A DNA stretch of 64,000 nt from an uncultured Eggerthellaceae bacterium. Lineage in GTDB: Bacteria > Actinomycetota > Coriobacteriia > Coriobacteriales > Eggerthellaceae. Every line of letters begins with the position of its first letter. Within the stretch, counting starts at the first letter, position 1. The DNA lies in assembly GCA_934648845.1 (NCBI GenBank), contig CAKUFS010000001.1, positions 1-64,000 on the forward strand, given 5' to 3'. The translations under genes were made by a program, and so were the position numbers. The notes under the pieces were generated by a model. That model ran no database searches. It was not told where the DNA came from and saw only the letters and a program-made list of their open reading frames with translations. Of this stretch, positions 1 to 7,935 are shown piece by piece.

Positions 1-437
1 TGGGTCATCGCTTGCGTTTGACCTGGTGGAAGGGCATGGATGCGCTGACTGAGTTCGATTACGTGATTGATACGAAGCGCGATCGCGGTTTTGCCGGCAA
101 CTTGATGGTGAAAACGGTGCGCGCGCTGTCTCGCGTGATTCGCCCCTATGGCGACGATTTCCATCGCGTGCTGTTGAAGTGGGATAATGCGTTGCGCAGC
201 CTTGAATACGACGAGTATCCGTGTTCGCTGAACCTTATGGCGGCGGTCGGCTTCCGCGAGCTGTTCCCTCGTTCTGATTTTGGCACGGGTCAGCCCATCG
301 AGTTTGAGGGTCGCTATTTCATGGCGCCCGATAACGTTCCTGGCGTGCTTACGCAGATTTTCGGCCCGGATTACATGACGCCTCCGCCCGACGACCTGCG
401 CAACTGGCATAACACCGAAGTCATTGAGCACCCCTAA
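1..437 (+). CDS. LicD-family phosphotransferase, C-terminal part (5' truncated by window edge)
   Basis: The reading frame is already open at the window edge (codons begin at base 3) and stops at 437, giving about 144 residues. The tail contains IEFEGRYFMAP followed by LTQIFGPDYMTPPPDD and a late His. This is the usual end of LicD proteins, where an FEG..F.AP block is followed by a Tyr-Met-Pro-Pro motif. LicD enzymes transfer phosphocholine or related phospho-alcohol groups from CDP-activated donors to cell-surface glycans. The N-terminal nucleotidyltransferase-type motif lies upstream of the window, so catalytic competence cannot be judged. Two more LicD genes close the same locus (10988-11866 and 11947-12804), which supports a role in decorating the polysaccharide. 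The family call is solid; the transferred group is unknown. Confidence 0.8.
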   Translation, partial: GHRLRLTWWKGMDALTEFDYVIDTKRDRGFAGNLMVKTVRALSRVIRPYGDDFHRVLLKWDNALRSLEYDEYPCSLNLMAAVGFRELFPRSDFGTGQPIEFEGRYFMAPDNVPGVLTQIFGPDYMTPPPDDLRNWHNTEVIEHP

Positions 438-461
438 TCCCACATTAATCCCGCAGCTCGT

Positions 462-636
462 TGTTGACAAATTACCCCACCTTTTGTCAACAAATGGCAG
501 TTCGGGGCATCCGTCGGCAAAGGTTCACCTCATGGCTTCGCATTCTGTTCGCTCAGGCAAGCACACCTTTGCATCCTGCGCTCCATCGGGTGTTATGCCT
601 GAGAATGTTGACAAAAGGTGGGGTAATTTGTCAACA
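462..636. repeat. Paired inverted-repeat element, family A (fills the 438-754 gap)
   Basis: Two arms of 31 bp, 462-492 and 606-636, are perfect reverse complements separated by 113 bp. Each arm is itself a hairpin: TGTTGACAAA and TTTGTCAACA pair perfectly around the core TTACCCCACCT. Inside the spacer GCAAAGGT (517-524) can pair with ACCTTTGC (565-572), so the whole element can fold as an outer stem, an internal loop and an inner stem. A third copy of the arm lies alone at 10823-10853. The reading frames crossing it show no protein-like features. Function is unknown; it resembles REP/BIME-type intergenic repeats in architecture. Confidence 0.85.
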
Positions 637-754
637 TTTTTGCCGCAAGGGTGAAGAAACTGTGAGTTTTGCGCCGCTGGGCGTATTGCGCCTGTCACAA
701 GCGGCTTCGGTGAACTATTCTGAAACTCTTTACGACCCGTCTGAAGGAGTAAAA

Positions 755-1813
755 ATGTACGTTCTTGATCCGAATTTGGCATCGCTGAATCGTATTTTCG
801 ACCAAAATAAGCGCGAGGGCTACTTGCGCCTTGACCTGAATGAGAACCCCGGTGGTCTTCCGCAGGAGTTCATCGACAAGGTTCTTGAAGGCATTGGCCC
901 CGAATTCATTTCGCAATACCCCGAAACGCTGGAATTCACGCAGATTCTGGCTGACTACCTGGGCACCGATATCGAGCACATTTGCCTGGTCAACGGCTCA
1001 TCCGAAGGCATCCGTCAGATTATGGAGGCGTTCACGCTTCCCGGCGGTCGTATTGTGGGCGTTACCCCCACGTACGCCATGTTCGAGGTGTACGCAAAGA
1101 TGTACGGTCGCACGTTTGTGCCGGTCACGTATACCGAAGATCTGAAGATGCCCATCGAGCGCATTCTGGAACAGCTGACGCCCGACACGCAGCTGCTTAT
1201 CTTGGTGCAGCCGAACAACCCCTTGGGCAATGCGTATACCGAAGAAGAGTTCGAGCGCATTCTGGCCGCCGCCGACGAAAATGAAATCACCGTTTTAGTG
1301 GACGAAGCGTATCACTATTTCTACCCGGGCACGTTCATCAAAACCGCTCTATCACGTGAGCACGTGTTTGTGACCAGGACGTTCTCTAAGCTGTTTAGCT
1401 TGGCGGGCTGCCGTTTGGGCTACGTTACCGGTTGGCCGGAAGGCGTTGCCATGGTGCAGAAGCTGTGCACGCCCCACAACGTGAACGCTTTTGCCATGCG
1501 TTTCGCGAAAGCTATTCTGCAAGAGCCGGGCATGGTGGACGAGCTGGTGAAAAAACAGCTCGATGGCAAGCATCACCTGATGGATTTGCTGGAGCAGCAC
1601 GGCTACGAATATAACGGCAGCGAAGGAAACTTCCTGTTCATCAAGCCAAAGACGGACGCGCAAGAAGTTGTTGCGCGCATGAAAGCCGAAAAAGGCATTC
1701 TGATCAAGTCGTATCCGAACGTGGGCAAGCTGGGCGACTGCCTGCGCGTTTCCACGGGCGAAGCGTGCTATATGGACCGCTTCATGAATGCGCTGCTTGA
1801 GCTGGAGGCATAA
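755..1813 (+). CDS. HisC-like PLP-dependent aminotransferase (class I/II)
   Basis: A 352-residue fold-type I aminotransferase closest in pattern to histidinol-phosphate aminotransferases. Visible landmarks are LDLNENPGG (27-35), QPNNPLG (152-158), DEAY (183-186), the PLP-binding Lys212 in TFSKLFSLAGCRLGY with Arg220, and LRVSTGE near the C-terminus. The start is the ATG at 755, with AAGGAG 6 bases upstream; the longer frame back to 461 only reads through the repeat element. Its place at the head of a polysaccharide locus, with a cytidylyltransferase and LicD enzymes downstream, suggests it makes an amino sugar or amino-alcohol phosphate precursor rather than histidine. That is inference; an ordinary hisC paralogue remains possible. 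Confidence 0.8.
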   Translation: MYVLDPNLASLNRIFDQNKREGYLRLDLNENPGGLPQEFIDKVLEGIGPEFISQYPETLEFTQILADYLGTDIEHICLVNGSSEGIRQIMEAFTLPGGRIVGVTPTYAMFEVYAKMYGRTFVPVTYTEDLKMPIERILEQLTPDTQLLILVQPNNPLGNAYTEEEFERILAAADENEITVLVDEAYHYFYPGTFIKTALSREHVFVTRTFSKLFSLAGCRLGYVTGWPEGVAMVQKLCTPHNVNAFAMRFAKAILQEPGMVDELVKKQLDGKHHLMDLLEQHGYEYNGSEGNFLFIKPKTDAQEVVARMKAEKGILIKSYPNVGKLGDCLRVSTGEACYMDRFMNALLELEA

Positions 1814-1893
1814 AGCCGCGCTGCAAGCGCAAGAGCGAGCCACCGCGCTCGCCAAGGCAAGAGTAGTTTTGCCACAAAACAAGGTTGATTGAT

Positions 1894-1924
1894 AAAGGCG
1901 TTGACGCAGGTCGGCGTCTTTTCT
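1894..1924 (+). terminator. Weak candidate terminator after the aminotransferase
   Basis: AAAGGCG (1894-1900) can pair with CGTCTTT (1915-1921) with one G-T wobble; alternatively GACGC (1903-1907) pairs with GCGTC (1914-1918). The sequence then runs TTTTCTTT. The stem is short and two folds compete, so this is tentative. Confidence 0.35.
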
Positions 1925-2064
1925 TTCCGGTTGCGCGCTTCTGCTGCGCTGTTGCGCCGTTCCGCGCACTTTCGAATTGGGCCTCCCACGCCCCTGGCGT
2001 TCCCCTTTTGGTCCCTTCGCCAGCTTCTGTTGTGGAATACCTGCGCTTTATATCGTGCCAAGAT

Positions 2065-2092
2065 TTTACCTTATCACCAGCTCATTTATAAT
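2065..2092 (+). promoter_or_regulatory. Candidate sigma-70 promoter for the wzy-like gene (in the 1814-2141 gap)
   Basis: TTTACC (2065-2070) and a perfect TATAAT (2087-2092) are separated by 16 bases, about 50 bases upstream of the GTG start at 2142. The rest of the 328-bp gap holds only the weak terminator at about 1900; I see no gene in it. Confidence 0.55.
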
Positions 2093-2141
2093 TATCTGCT
2101 TGTACTGGTTGTATTGACGCAGACGAGAACAGGATACGCGC

Positions 2142-4088
2142 GTGGCACAAGCGGGGAGAACATACGTTAGGGGCGCAAGCAAACTGTATTGCGTTGCCTA
2201 CAGTTTGTTTACCGTTTTGATTCCGTTTTCGCTGGTGCTTTTCATCACGGGAAGCGCATTAAGCGATTACGCGGTAGCCTTCTGGGGCGTCATGGTGCTG
2301 TTCTTCGCCAATGTCATTTACGGATTCTTGCAGTTGCGCGATCGCCTGCTGTTCTTGTTTTTGCATCTGGGCATTGCGCTGTTTTTGCTCTCGCGCCCGT
2401 TCATCTCGGTTGTTTGCAATCGGCCCGATCAGTGGTTGCTCTCATCGCCCGAAACCACGATGTTCGCCCTTGACGCCCTCTATCTTTCCATGATGTGCCT
2501 TTTGGTTGCGACTGCGGTGTGCGGCTCCATCCATGCGCTGAACGTTGCGAACAGAGCGCGCGCGAAGCAAGCGTTGCCGAAGAAACTCCTGGTCGCAAGC
2601 GGGGAAATGCCGAATGATGGCATGCGGTCAGCGGCACGTACCGCACGCGGCGCCATGCGCACGCTGGGTACCGCCGTGGGAAGGTTGCAGTATTCCCAAA
2701 AAGTCCGCTACATTCGCGCGGCGTCGTTTATTTGTTACATCGTGTGCGTGTTGGGCGCGCTGTACGCGGGGTCGCTGAAGCTCGCGTACATGGACGGACG
2801 CATGTACACCGATTTCTACCTGGCCGATACGTCTTCGTATACGCCGTGGGCGATTGGCACGCTTGAGACTATGCTGCCCTTTATGATGTGCGCGTATCTG
2901 GCCACCATGCCGCGCCGTCGCGGTGCGGTTTTCTGCCTTCTTGCCTATGTGGCAACCTCGGTTCCCATGCTTATGATTGGTTCGCGTTCTGACTTCGTGA
3001 TTGCGTTTCTGTTTGCCGCGCTCTATTTCGTGTTCCGCGCGGTAACGGACAAAGAAGAAGTGTGGATTTCCCGCCGCCTTATCATTTTCTGCTGCATTGC
3101 GGCGCCGCTGGGCATTGTGGCCATGGGCGTTATGGACTACCTGCGCGCAGGCCAGGGCACCAATTTGAGCTTCACGGAGCTGCTTGTGGACGCGCTGTAT
3201 AAGCAGGGCGTGAGCTTCACCATTTTGGGGCGTGCGTACGATGTGAACGACCAGGTCCAGGCGCTGGGCTTCCGTTTCTTCTCCATGGGCGGCCTGATTG
3301 ACACCATTACGCAGGGCTTTATTGGGCAAACGTTTTTCGGTTTCACGCAACTGCCTACCACGAACAGCTACGAGCTGGCTACGCAAGGTTGGTCGTATGC
3401 GCACACCATGTCGTTTTTTGCGCACAGCAATTATCTTGGTGGCGAAGGCTACGGATCGTCGTACATCCTTGAGCTGTTCGCCGACTTCGGTTACGCCGGC
3501 ATTGCGGTGGGAAGTTTCATTTTGGGCTGCGGCCTGTTTGCCCTGTCGCACAGCTTGGGACGCAGCTGGTTTTGGGGAATGTGTGCGCTCACGGCGGCTT
3601 CCCGCGTTTTTCATATGCCGCGCGGCTACTACGATGAATGGATTTCCTATCTGTGGTCTACGCGCTTCCTGTTGGCTGTCTTCGCGCTTATTGTGCTTTC
3701 TGCGGGTTTGTACTCCCTGAATAAGTGCGTGCTTGCGGCGCAGGAGCGAAAGGCATTGACGGGCGGCAAGGCAAGCGGTACGTCGGGCGGTCCGTTGCGT
3801 ACCTTGAGCAAGGCGTGCCGTGCTCCGAAAGCATCGGTAGCTGGCGCGGGTGCGAAGGCTCAGACTATGCCGGCAAGCGACTGCACTAAAGCGGCGGACT
3901 GTGGTGTTTCCGCTGGTCGCACGACTGCGGCATGCGATTCCGGCCCAGCGAAGGTATCCAGCATTCCGCTGGGAGACATCAGGAAAATGGACAATCCGAG
4001 CATCTATGTTTTAGGCTCCTGCAAAGCAGGATCCTGCGAGCTGGGTGCTTCTTCGGTAAATGCATATAACGTTGCAATTCTTCAATAG
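2142..4088 (+). CDS. Wzy-like oligosaccharide repeat-unit polymerase
   Basis: A 648-residue polytopic membrane protein with roughly a dozen hydrophobic segments between about residues 15 and 530. A hydrophilic Ala/Gly/Ser/Lys tail of about 120 residues follows, with several Cys near the end. Wzy polymerases join lipid-linked repeat units on the outer face of the membrane and are recognised mainly by topology and context. Both fit: a flippase (9287), a chain-length protein (4113) and glycosyltransferases lie in the same locus. The start is GTG at 2142, preceded by ACAGGA. The low-complexity tail is unusual for the family. Assignment rests on topology and neighbours rather than a strict motif. 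Confidence 0.65.
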   Translation: MAQAGRTYVRGASKLYCVAYSLFTVLIPFSLVLFITGSALSDYAVAFWGVMVLFFANVIYGFLQLRDRLLFLFLHLGIALFLLSRPFISVVCNRPDQWLLSSPETTMFALDALYLSMMCLLVATAVCGSIHALNVANRARAKQALPKKLLVASGEMPNDGMRSAARTARGAMRTLGTAVGRLQYSQKVRYIRAASFICYIVCVLGALYAGSLKLAYMDGRMYTDFYLADTSSYTPWAIGTLETMLPFMMCAYLATMPRRRGAVFCLLAYVATSVPMLMIGSRSDFVIAFLFAALYFVFRAVTDKEEVWISRRLIIFCCIAAPLGIVAMGVMDYLRAGQGTNLSFTELLVDALYKQGVSFTILGRAYDVNDQVQALGFRFFSMGGLIDTITQGFIGQTFFGFTQLPTTNSYELATQGWSYAHTMSFFAHSNYLGGEGYGSSYILELFADFGYAGIAVGSFILGCGLFALSHSLGRSWFWGMCALTAASRVFHMPRGYYDEWISYLWSTRFLLAVFALIVLSAGLYSLNKCVLAAQERKALTGGKASGTSGGPLRTLSKACRAPKASVAGAGAKAQTMPASDCTKAADCGVSAGRTTAACDSGPAKVSSIPLGDIRKMDNPSIYVLGSCKAGSCELGASSVNAYNVAILQ

Positions 4089-4112
4089 GGTTACAGCAGG
4101 AAGGTAGAAAAA

Positions 4113-5171
4113 ATGTTCAATGTGGGGGCAGTGGTAGAAAGCATTCGACGTCACGTGGTCGCGATTATCGTGATTTTTGTTCTGGTGTTGGGCGCTGGTG
4201 TGGCAAGCTCATACGTAAAGACCGATGACCAGGCAAAAGAGATCAGCGAAAAGGCGTATACCGCCGAAGCCGTGGTGTATTTCTCCATGGAAGACATGGA
4301 CACTTCGCTGATTGACACGCAAAGCGACCGCATACTTTCCGATGCGCGCCGCACGGTGCTCAACGATAACGTTGCCGGCCAGATTCGTCGTACGTACGGA
4401 TCCGAAGTGACCGTTGCATCGCCTTGGTGGCTCGACGAAGAGAAGAACGCGCGCTTCTACACGAATTACGTGTTTATTGATGTTTCGGCTCCTACGGAAG
4501 AGACTGCCCTGGCGGCAGCAAACGACGCTGCAGCTTTGGCGGCGCAGAAAATGGAAGAGACGCTGCCCATCAAGAGCGCGGTGGTTGCCGATTCTGCCTA
4601 CTTGAAGGCGGGCGACAACACGAAAGTATCCGATCGCGGCGCCGATGAGCTGGAAAACATTGAGTCCGCCGTGGAAACCAGCAGCAGCTTAAGCGTGAAA
4701 AACCTGATTATCTTTGGATTTGTGGGCTTGTTTGGTGCGATTTTCGTTTTCGCGTGCGTGGACATTCTTTCGCGCCGCATTCGCTGCGAGCGCGACGTTG
4801 AACGCATGCTTGACCTTTCTGTTTTGGCTTATGTGAAAAGCGATGCCGATTACGCTCGCGCGGCTTCGGCTCTGAGCGTGCTGCTTGCTCGCAACGACGT
4901 TGACTCGGTGGCAATTGCGGGTGCCTGCCCGGCCGATGGGGCGGCTGCAGCGGCTCAGTCGATTTCCGAGAGCATGACCCAGTCGGTGACCTGCGTGGAT
5001 GACCTTTCTTCTCCCGCGGCTCTTGCTTCTGTTGCTTCTTGCGGGGCGGTGGCGCTGGTGTTCACGGAAGGTGCTGCTTCGGGTGCGCAAATCGATCAGG
5101 CGCTCAAGGCCGTACGCATTGCCGATGTGCCGGTGGCAGGCGCAATTCTGATTTCGAAGAAGAAAAAGTAA
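4113..5171 (+). CDS. Wzz/YveK-type chain-length regulator with degenerate kinase-like tail
   Basis: 352 residues with the polysaccharide co-polymerase layout: transmembrane segment about 14-33, extracytoplasmic domain, second transmembrane segment about 195-217. The domain after the second segment aligns by eye with a bacterial tyrosine kinase. RMLDLSVLAYV corresponds to the conserved linker, SVAIAGACPADGAAAAA sits where the TS..EGKST P-loop should be, and a final strand ends in VAGAILI. The P-loop Gly-Lys-Ser is replaced by Gly-Ala-Ala, the middle of the kinase domain is shortened, and the C-terminus is four Lys rather than a Tyr cluster. It should control polymer length with Wzy but cannot be an active kinase. 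AGGAAGG precedes the ATG. Confidence 0.7.
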   Translation: MFNVGAVVESIRRHVVAIIVIFVLVLGAGVASSYVKTDDQAKEISEKAYTAEAVVYFSMEDMDTSLIDTQSDRILSDARRTVLNDNVAGQIRRTYGSEVTVASPWWLDEEKNARFYTNYVFIDVSAPTEETALAAANDAAALAAQKMEETLPIKSAVVADSAYLKAGDNTKVSDRGADELENIESAVETSSSLSVKNLIIFGFVGLFGAIFVFACVDILSRRIRCERDVERMLDLSVLAYVKSDADYARAASALSVLLARNDVDSVAIAGACPADGAAAAAQSISESMTQSVTCVDDLSSPAALASVASCGAVALVFTEGAASGAQIDQALKAVRIADVPVAGAILISKKKK

Positions 5172-5309
5172 GTACGATCCAGTCTGGCGGTGCTGCGGAA
5201 TGGAACGGGCGCCGCGACCTGGTGCAAGAGCGCAAGAATGTGGCGCAGTTTTGCGTTGGCAAAACGCAATAACGCATCGCGGCAACGCGCAATGGCGAAG
5301 GGAAAGCAC

Positions 5310-6710
5310 ATGAGAGACGGTAAGAAAATCGTTATAACGTATGGCACGTATGACATGTTCCATTACGGGCACGAGGCTCTTTTGAGCCGCGCGAAGGCCT
5401 TGGGAGATTACCTGATTGTTGGTGTGACCTCGGACGACTTCGATCGCGTGCGTGGAAAGCTGAACGTGCATCAGTCGCTCACCGAGCGCATGCATGCTGT
5501 TGAGCAAACGGGCATTGCCGATTTGGTTATTGCCGAGGAGTACCAGGGGCAAAAAATCGCCGACATTCGAAAGTACGGCGTGGACATTTTCGCGATTGGC
5601 TCTGACTGGGAAGGCAAGTTCGACCACTTGAAGCGTTACTGCGATGTGGTGTATCTGCCGCGTACCGAAGGTGTTTCGTCCACGGCGCTGCGTGCTCAGG
5701 CAACGCCGCAGCTTGATTTAGGCATTATCGGCAACGATTACATTGCCGCGCGCTTCACCCGCGAATGCTCCCATGTAACCGATATCAACGTGGTGGGTGC
5801 TTATGCTTTCCCCGATCAAGATTCCGAGAAGTTCTGCAAGGATGCTGGCAAGAAAGACCTGTTCATGGCGTCAACGGTGCAGGAGCTGTGCCAGCGCGTG
5901 CAGGGCGTGTACATTAGCGCGAGCCCCGATAAGCGTGCCGAGCTTATTCGCTGCGCGCTGAACGAAGGCTGCCATGTGCTGTGCGAAGGTCCCATGTTCT
6001 TCTCGCGCGCGGAAGGCGAAGAGCTCTACGCGCTGGCGGAAGAGAAGGGTCTGGTGCTCATGGAGGCGGATAAAACGCTGTATTTGCCGGCGTTTGAGCG
6101 CTTGCGTTGGCTGCTGGAAAGCGGTGCCGTAGGCGAAATCAAGGACATCCGCGCATCGTTTACGCAATCGCCGTCGTGGTTGGATAAAAGCGACAAGTAC
6201 CAGGGCAGCTTCTACGATTTAGCTTCGTATATTATGCTCCCCGCTACCACGTTTTTGGGAAACGACCCCAGCGATGCGCGTTTGATCTGCTCTTTTGAGG
6301 ACGATTTTTGCTCGTGGACGAAGTGCGAGTTGCTGTATCCTGCGGCAAGCGCCACGCTTATGGCGGGTCGCGGCATTAAAACCGAAGGCGATATGATCAT
6401 CACGGGCACGTTGGGGTACGTGTATGTGCCGGCGCCGTGGTGGAAGACGGATTACTTTGAGATTCGCGGCGAAGATTTGCGCGACACGAAGAAGTATTAC
6501 TTCGAATGCGCGGGCGAGGGGCATCGCTACGAGGCGTTTGAGTTCATGCGCCGTATTCATGGTGGCCCCGATGCGTATTTGCCCATGCAGCTGAAAGAGG
6601 ACGTTCTTGCCGTAACTGACCTGGTGGAGCGCTTTGTTGCAAATGATGTGATTCGTTTGCAGAGCGGCGCGTACCACTTTGGCGGCGGCGAGACGGTAAC
6701 CGATCGATAA
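5310..6710 (+). CDS. TagD-like cytidylyltransferase fused to a degenerate Gfo/Idh/MocA oxidoreductase domain
   Basis: 466 residues in two domains. Residues 6-130 are a glycerol-3-phosphate-cytidylyltransferase-type domain with GTYDMFHYGH (12-21) and RTEGVSST (118-125), the CTP-binding and substrate motifs. Such enzymes make CDP-alcohols. Residues 137-455 follow the Gfo/Idh/MocA pattern, but the dinucleotide loop reads GIIGNDYIA instead of GxGxxA, and the catalytic EKP motif reads EGP (226-228), so the catalytic Lys is absent. The oxidoreductase half is probably inactive, or does something other than the usual reaction. The ATG at 5310 has AAGGGA upstream; an in-frame ATG at 5292 is a weaker alternative. 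It probably supplies the CDP-activated donor for the LicD enzymes. Confidence 0.8.
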   Translation: MRDGKKIVITYGTYDMFHYGHEALLSRAKALGDYLIVGVTSDDFDRVRGKLNVHQSLTERMHAVEQTGIADLVIAEEYQGQKIADIRKYGVDIFAIGSDWEGKFDHLKRYCDVVYLPRTEGVSSTALRAQATPQLDLGIIGNDYIAARFTRECSHVTDINVVGAYAFPDQDSEKFCKDAGKKDLFMASTVQELCQRVQGVYISASPDKRAELIRCALNEGCHVLCEGPMFFSRAEGEELYALAEEKGLVLMEADKTLYLPAFERLRWLLESGAVGEIKDIRASFTQSPSWLDKSDKYQGSFYDLASYIMLPATTFLGNDPSDARLICSFEDDFCSWTKCELLYPAASATLMAGRGIKTEGDMIITGTLGYVYVPAPWWKTDYFEIRGEDLRDTKKYYFECAGEGHRYEAFEFMRRIHGGPDAYLPMQLKEDVLAVTDLVERFVANDVIRLQSGAYHFGGGETVTDR

Positions 6711-6732
6711 AACGGAGTCGAATAGAGAAACC

Positions 6733-7935
6733 ATGCTGGAAATGGAAGAAAACAAGCACGTGGATGCGGGTGCGACGGGTGATTGCGCGGGTGCGGACGG
6801 GACTGCCGTGTGCGCAAACGCGACCGACGCAATTGCCGGTTGCGCAGGTGCTGCCGATGCGACAAACGGCGCAAACGCACCTTTGATCTCGATTGTTGTG
6901 CCGGTCTACAAAGTTGAGAACTACCTGGATCGCTGCGTTGAATCGTTGCTTGCGCAAACGTACCAAAATCTGGAAATCATTCTGGTTGACGATGGCTCGC
7001 CCGATTCATGCCCTGTTCTTTGCGACGAATGGGGCAAGCGCGATGAGCGCATTGTGGTTATCCACAAGCCCAATGGCGGTTTGAGCGACGCTCGCAACGC
7101 GGGTGTTTTGGCTGCTCACGGCGATTATATCGGTTTCGTTGATAGCGATGACTATGTGGCACCCGATATGTACGAGTCGCTCTATGCGCATTTGGTCGAG
7201 GCTGATGCTGATGTGTCCATCTGCGGCATTGCTGATGTGTATTTCGACCACACGGAAAACCCGAGCGAAATCATCCGCACAACCATGACTAGCCAAGAAG
7301 TGCTTTCTGACATGCTTCTGAACAAGACGCTCACGGTATGCGTGCCGCCGCGCTTATATCCTGCGTGGCTGCTTCACAAGGTGCCGCAGCCGGTGGGCAT
7401 GACGCACGAGGATTCCTGGACCGTTGTTGATTTCTTCACGAAGGTGGACAAAGTGGCGGTTGATACCACGCCGCGCTACTTCTATTGGCATGCAGAAGGG
7501 ACCATTACGTCGAACCCTGCAACGCGTGCGCGCCAGGACCTTATTGATGCGTGGGAGCATAATCGCCATGTGATTGAGAAGCATTTCCCGCAAATCATCG
7601 ATGACGTGATGTTCCGTTGCTATTGGGCGCATTTTGACGTGCTTGACGGCATGGTTTTGAGTAACAGCCCTGATAAGAAGCGCAAAAAGGACATCATTGC
7701 GTGGCTGAAACAGCACAAGAAGGGCATTTTGAAGCATCCGGAAGTGAACGCGAAGCGCAAGATTGCGTTGCGCGCGCTGTGCCTTTCCGAGAAGCTATAC
7801 GAGAAATTGGTGTTTGCTCAGAACAGCACGGTGAAATACAACGAAGCAGGCGCGAAAGATGCCGCTTCGGCGAATGCGACTCCGGCGGATGTAGCTCCAG
7901 CGGATGCGTCCGAAAAAGCTGGTGCGCAGGAATGA
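6733..7935 (+). CDS. Glycosyltransferase family 2
   Basis: 400 residues. The GT-A core starts at about residue 50 with PLISIVVPVYKVENYL, followed by VDDGSPD (85-91), LSDARNAG (117-124) and the metal/nucleotide motif DSDDY (137-141). It should transfer a sugar from a nucleotide-sugar donor onto the lipid-linked repeat unit at the inner face of the membrane. The first 50 residues and the last 35 are Ala/Thr/Gly/Asp-rich and look disordered. The ribosome site is weak, and an ATG six bases further on (6739) is an alternative start. The stop overlaps the next start (ATGA), implying coupled translation. Confidence 0.9.
   Translation: MLEMEENKHVDAGATGDCAGADGTAVCANATDAIAGCAGAADATNGANAPLISIVVPVYKVENYLDRCVESLLAQTYQNLEIILVDDGSPDSCPVLCDEWGKRDERIVVIHKPNGGLSDARNAGVLAAHGDYIGFVDSDDYVAPDMYESLYAHLVEADADVSICGIADVYFDHTENPSEIIRTTMTSQEVLSDMLLNKTLTVCVPPRLYPAWLLHKVPQPVGMTHEDSWTVVDFFTKVDKVAVDTTPRYFYWHAEGTITSNPATRARQDLIDAWEHNRHVIEKHFPQIIDDVMFRCYWAHFDVLDGMVLSNSPDKKRKKDIIAWLKQHKKGILKHPEVNAKRKIALRALCLSEKLYEKLVFAQNSTVKYNEAGAKDAASANATPADVAPADASEKAGAQE

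Noticed and set aside
2628..3614. Long open frame antisense to the wzy-like gene (and similar long antisense frames at 9824-11584 and 55562-57484)
   Set aside because: Composition is Arg/His/Gln-rich with no domain pattern or ribosome site; they mirror strong codon bias of real genes on the other strand.
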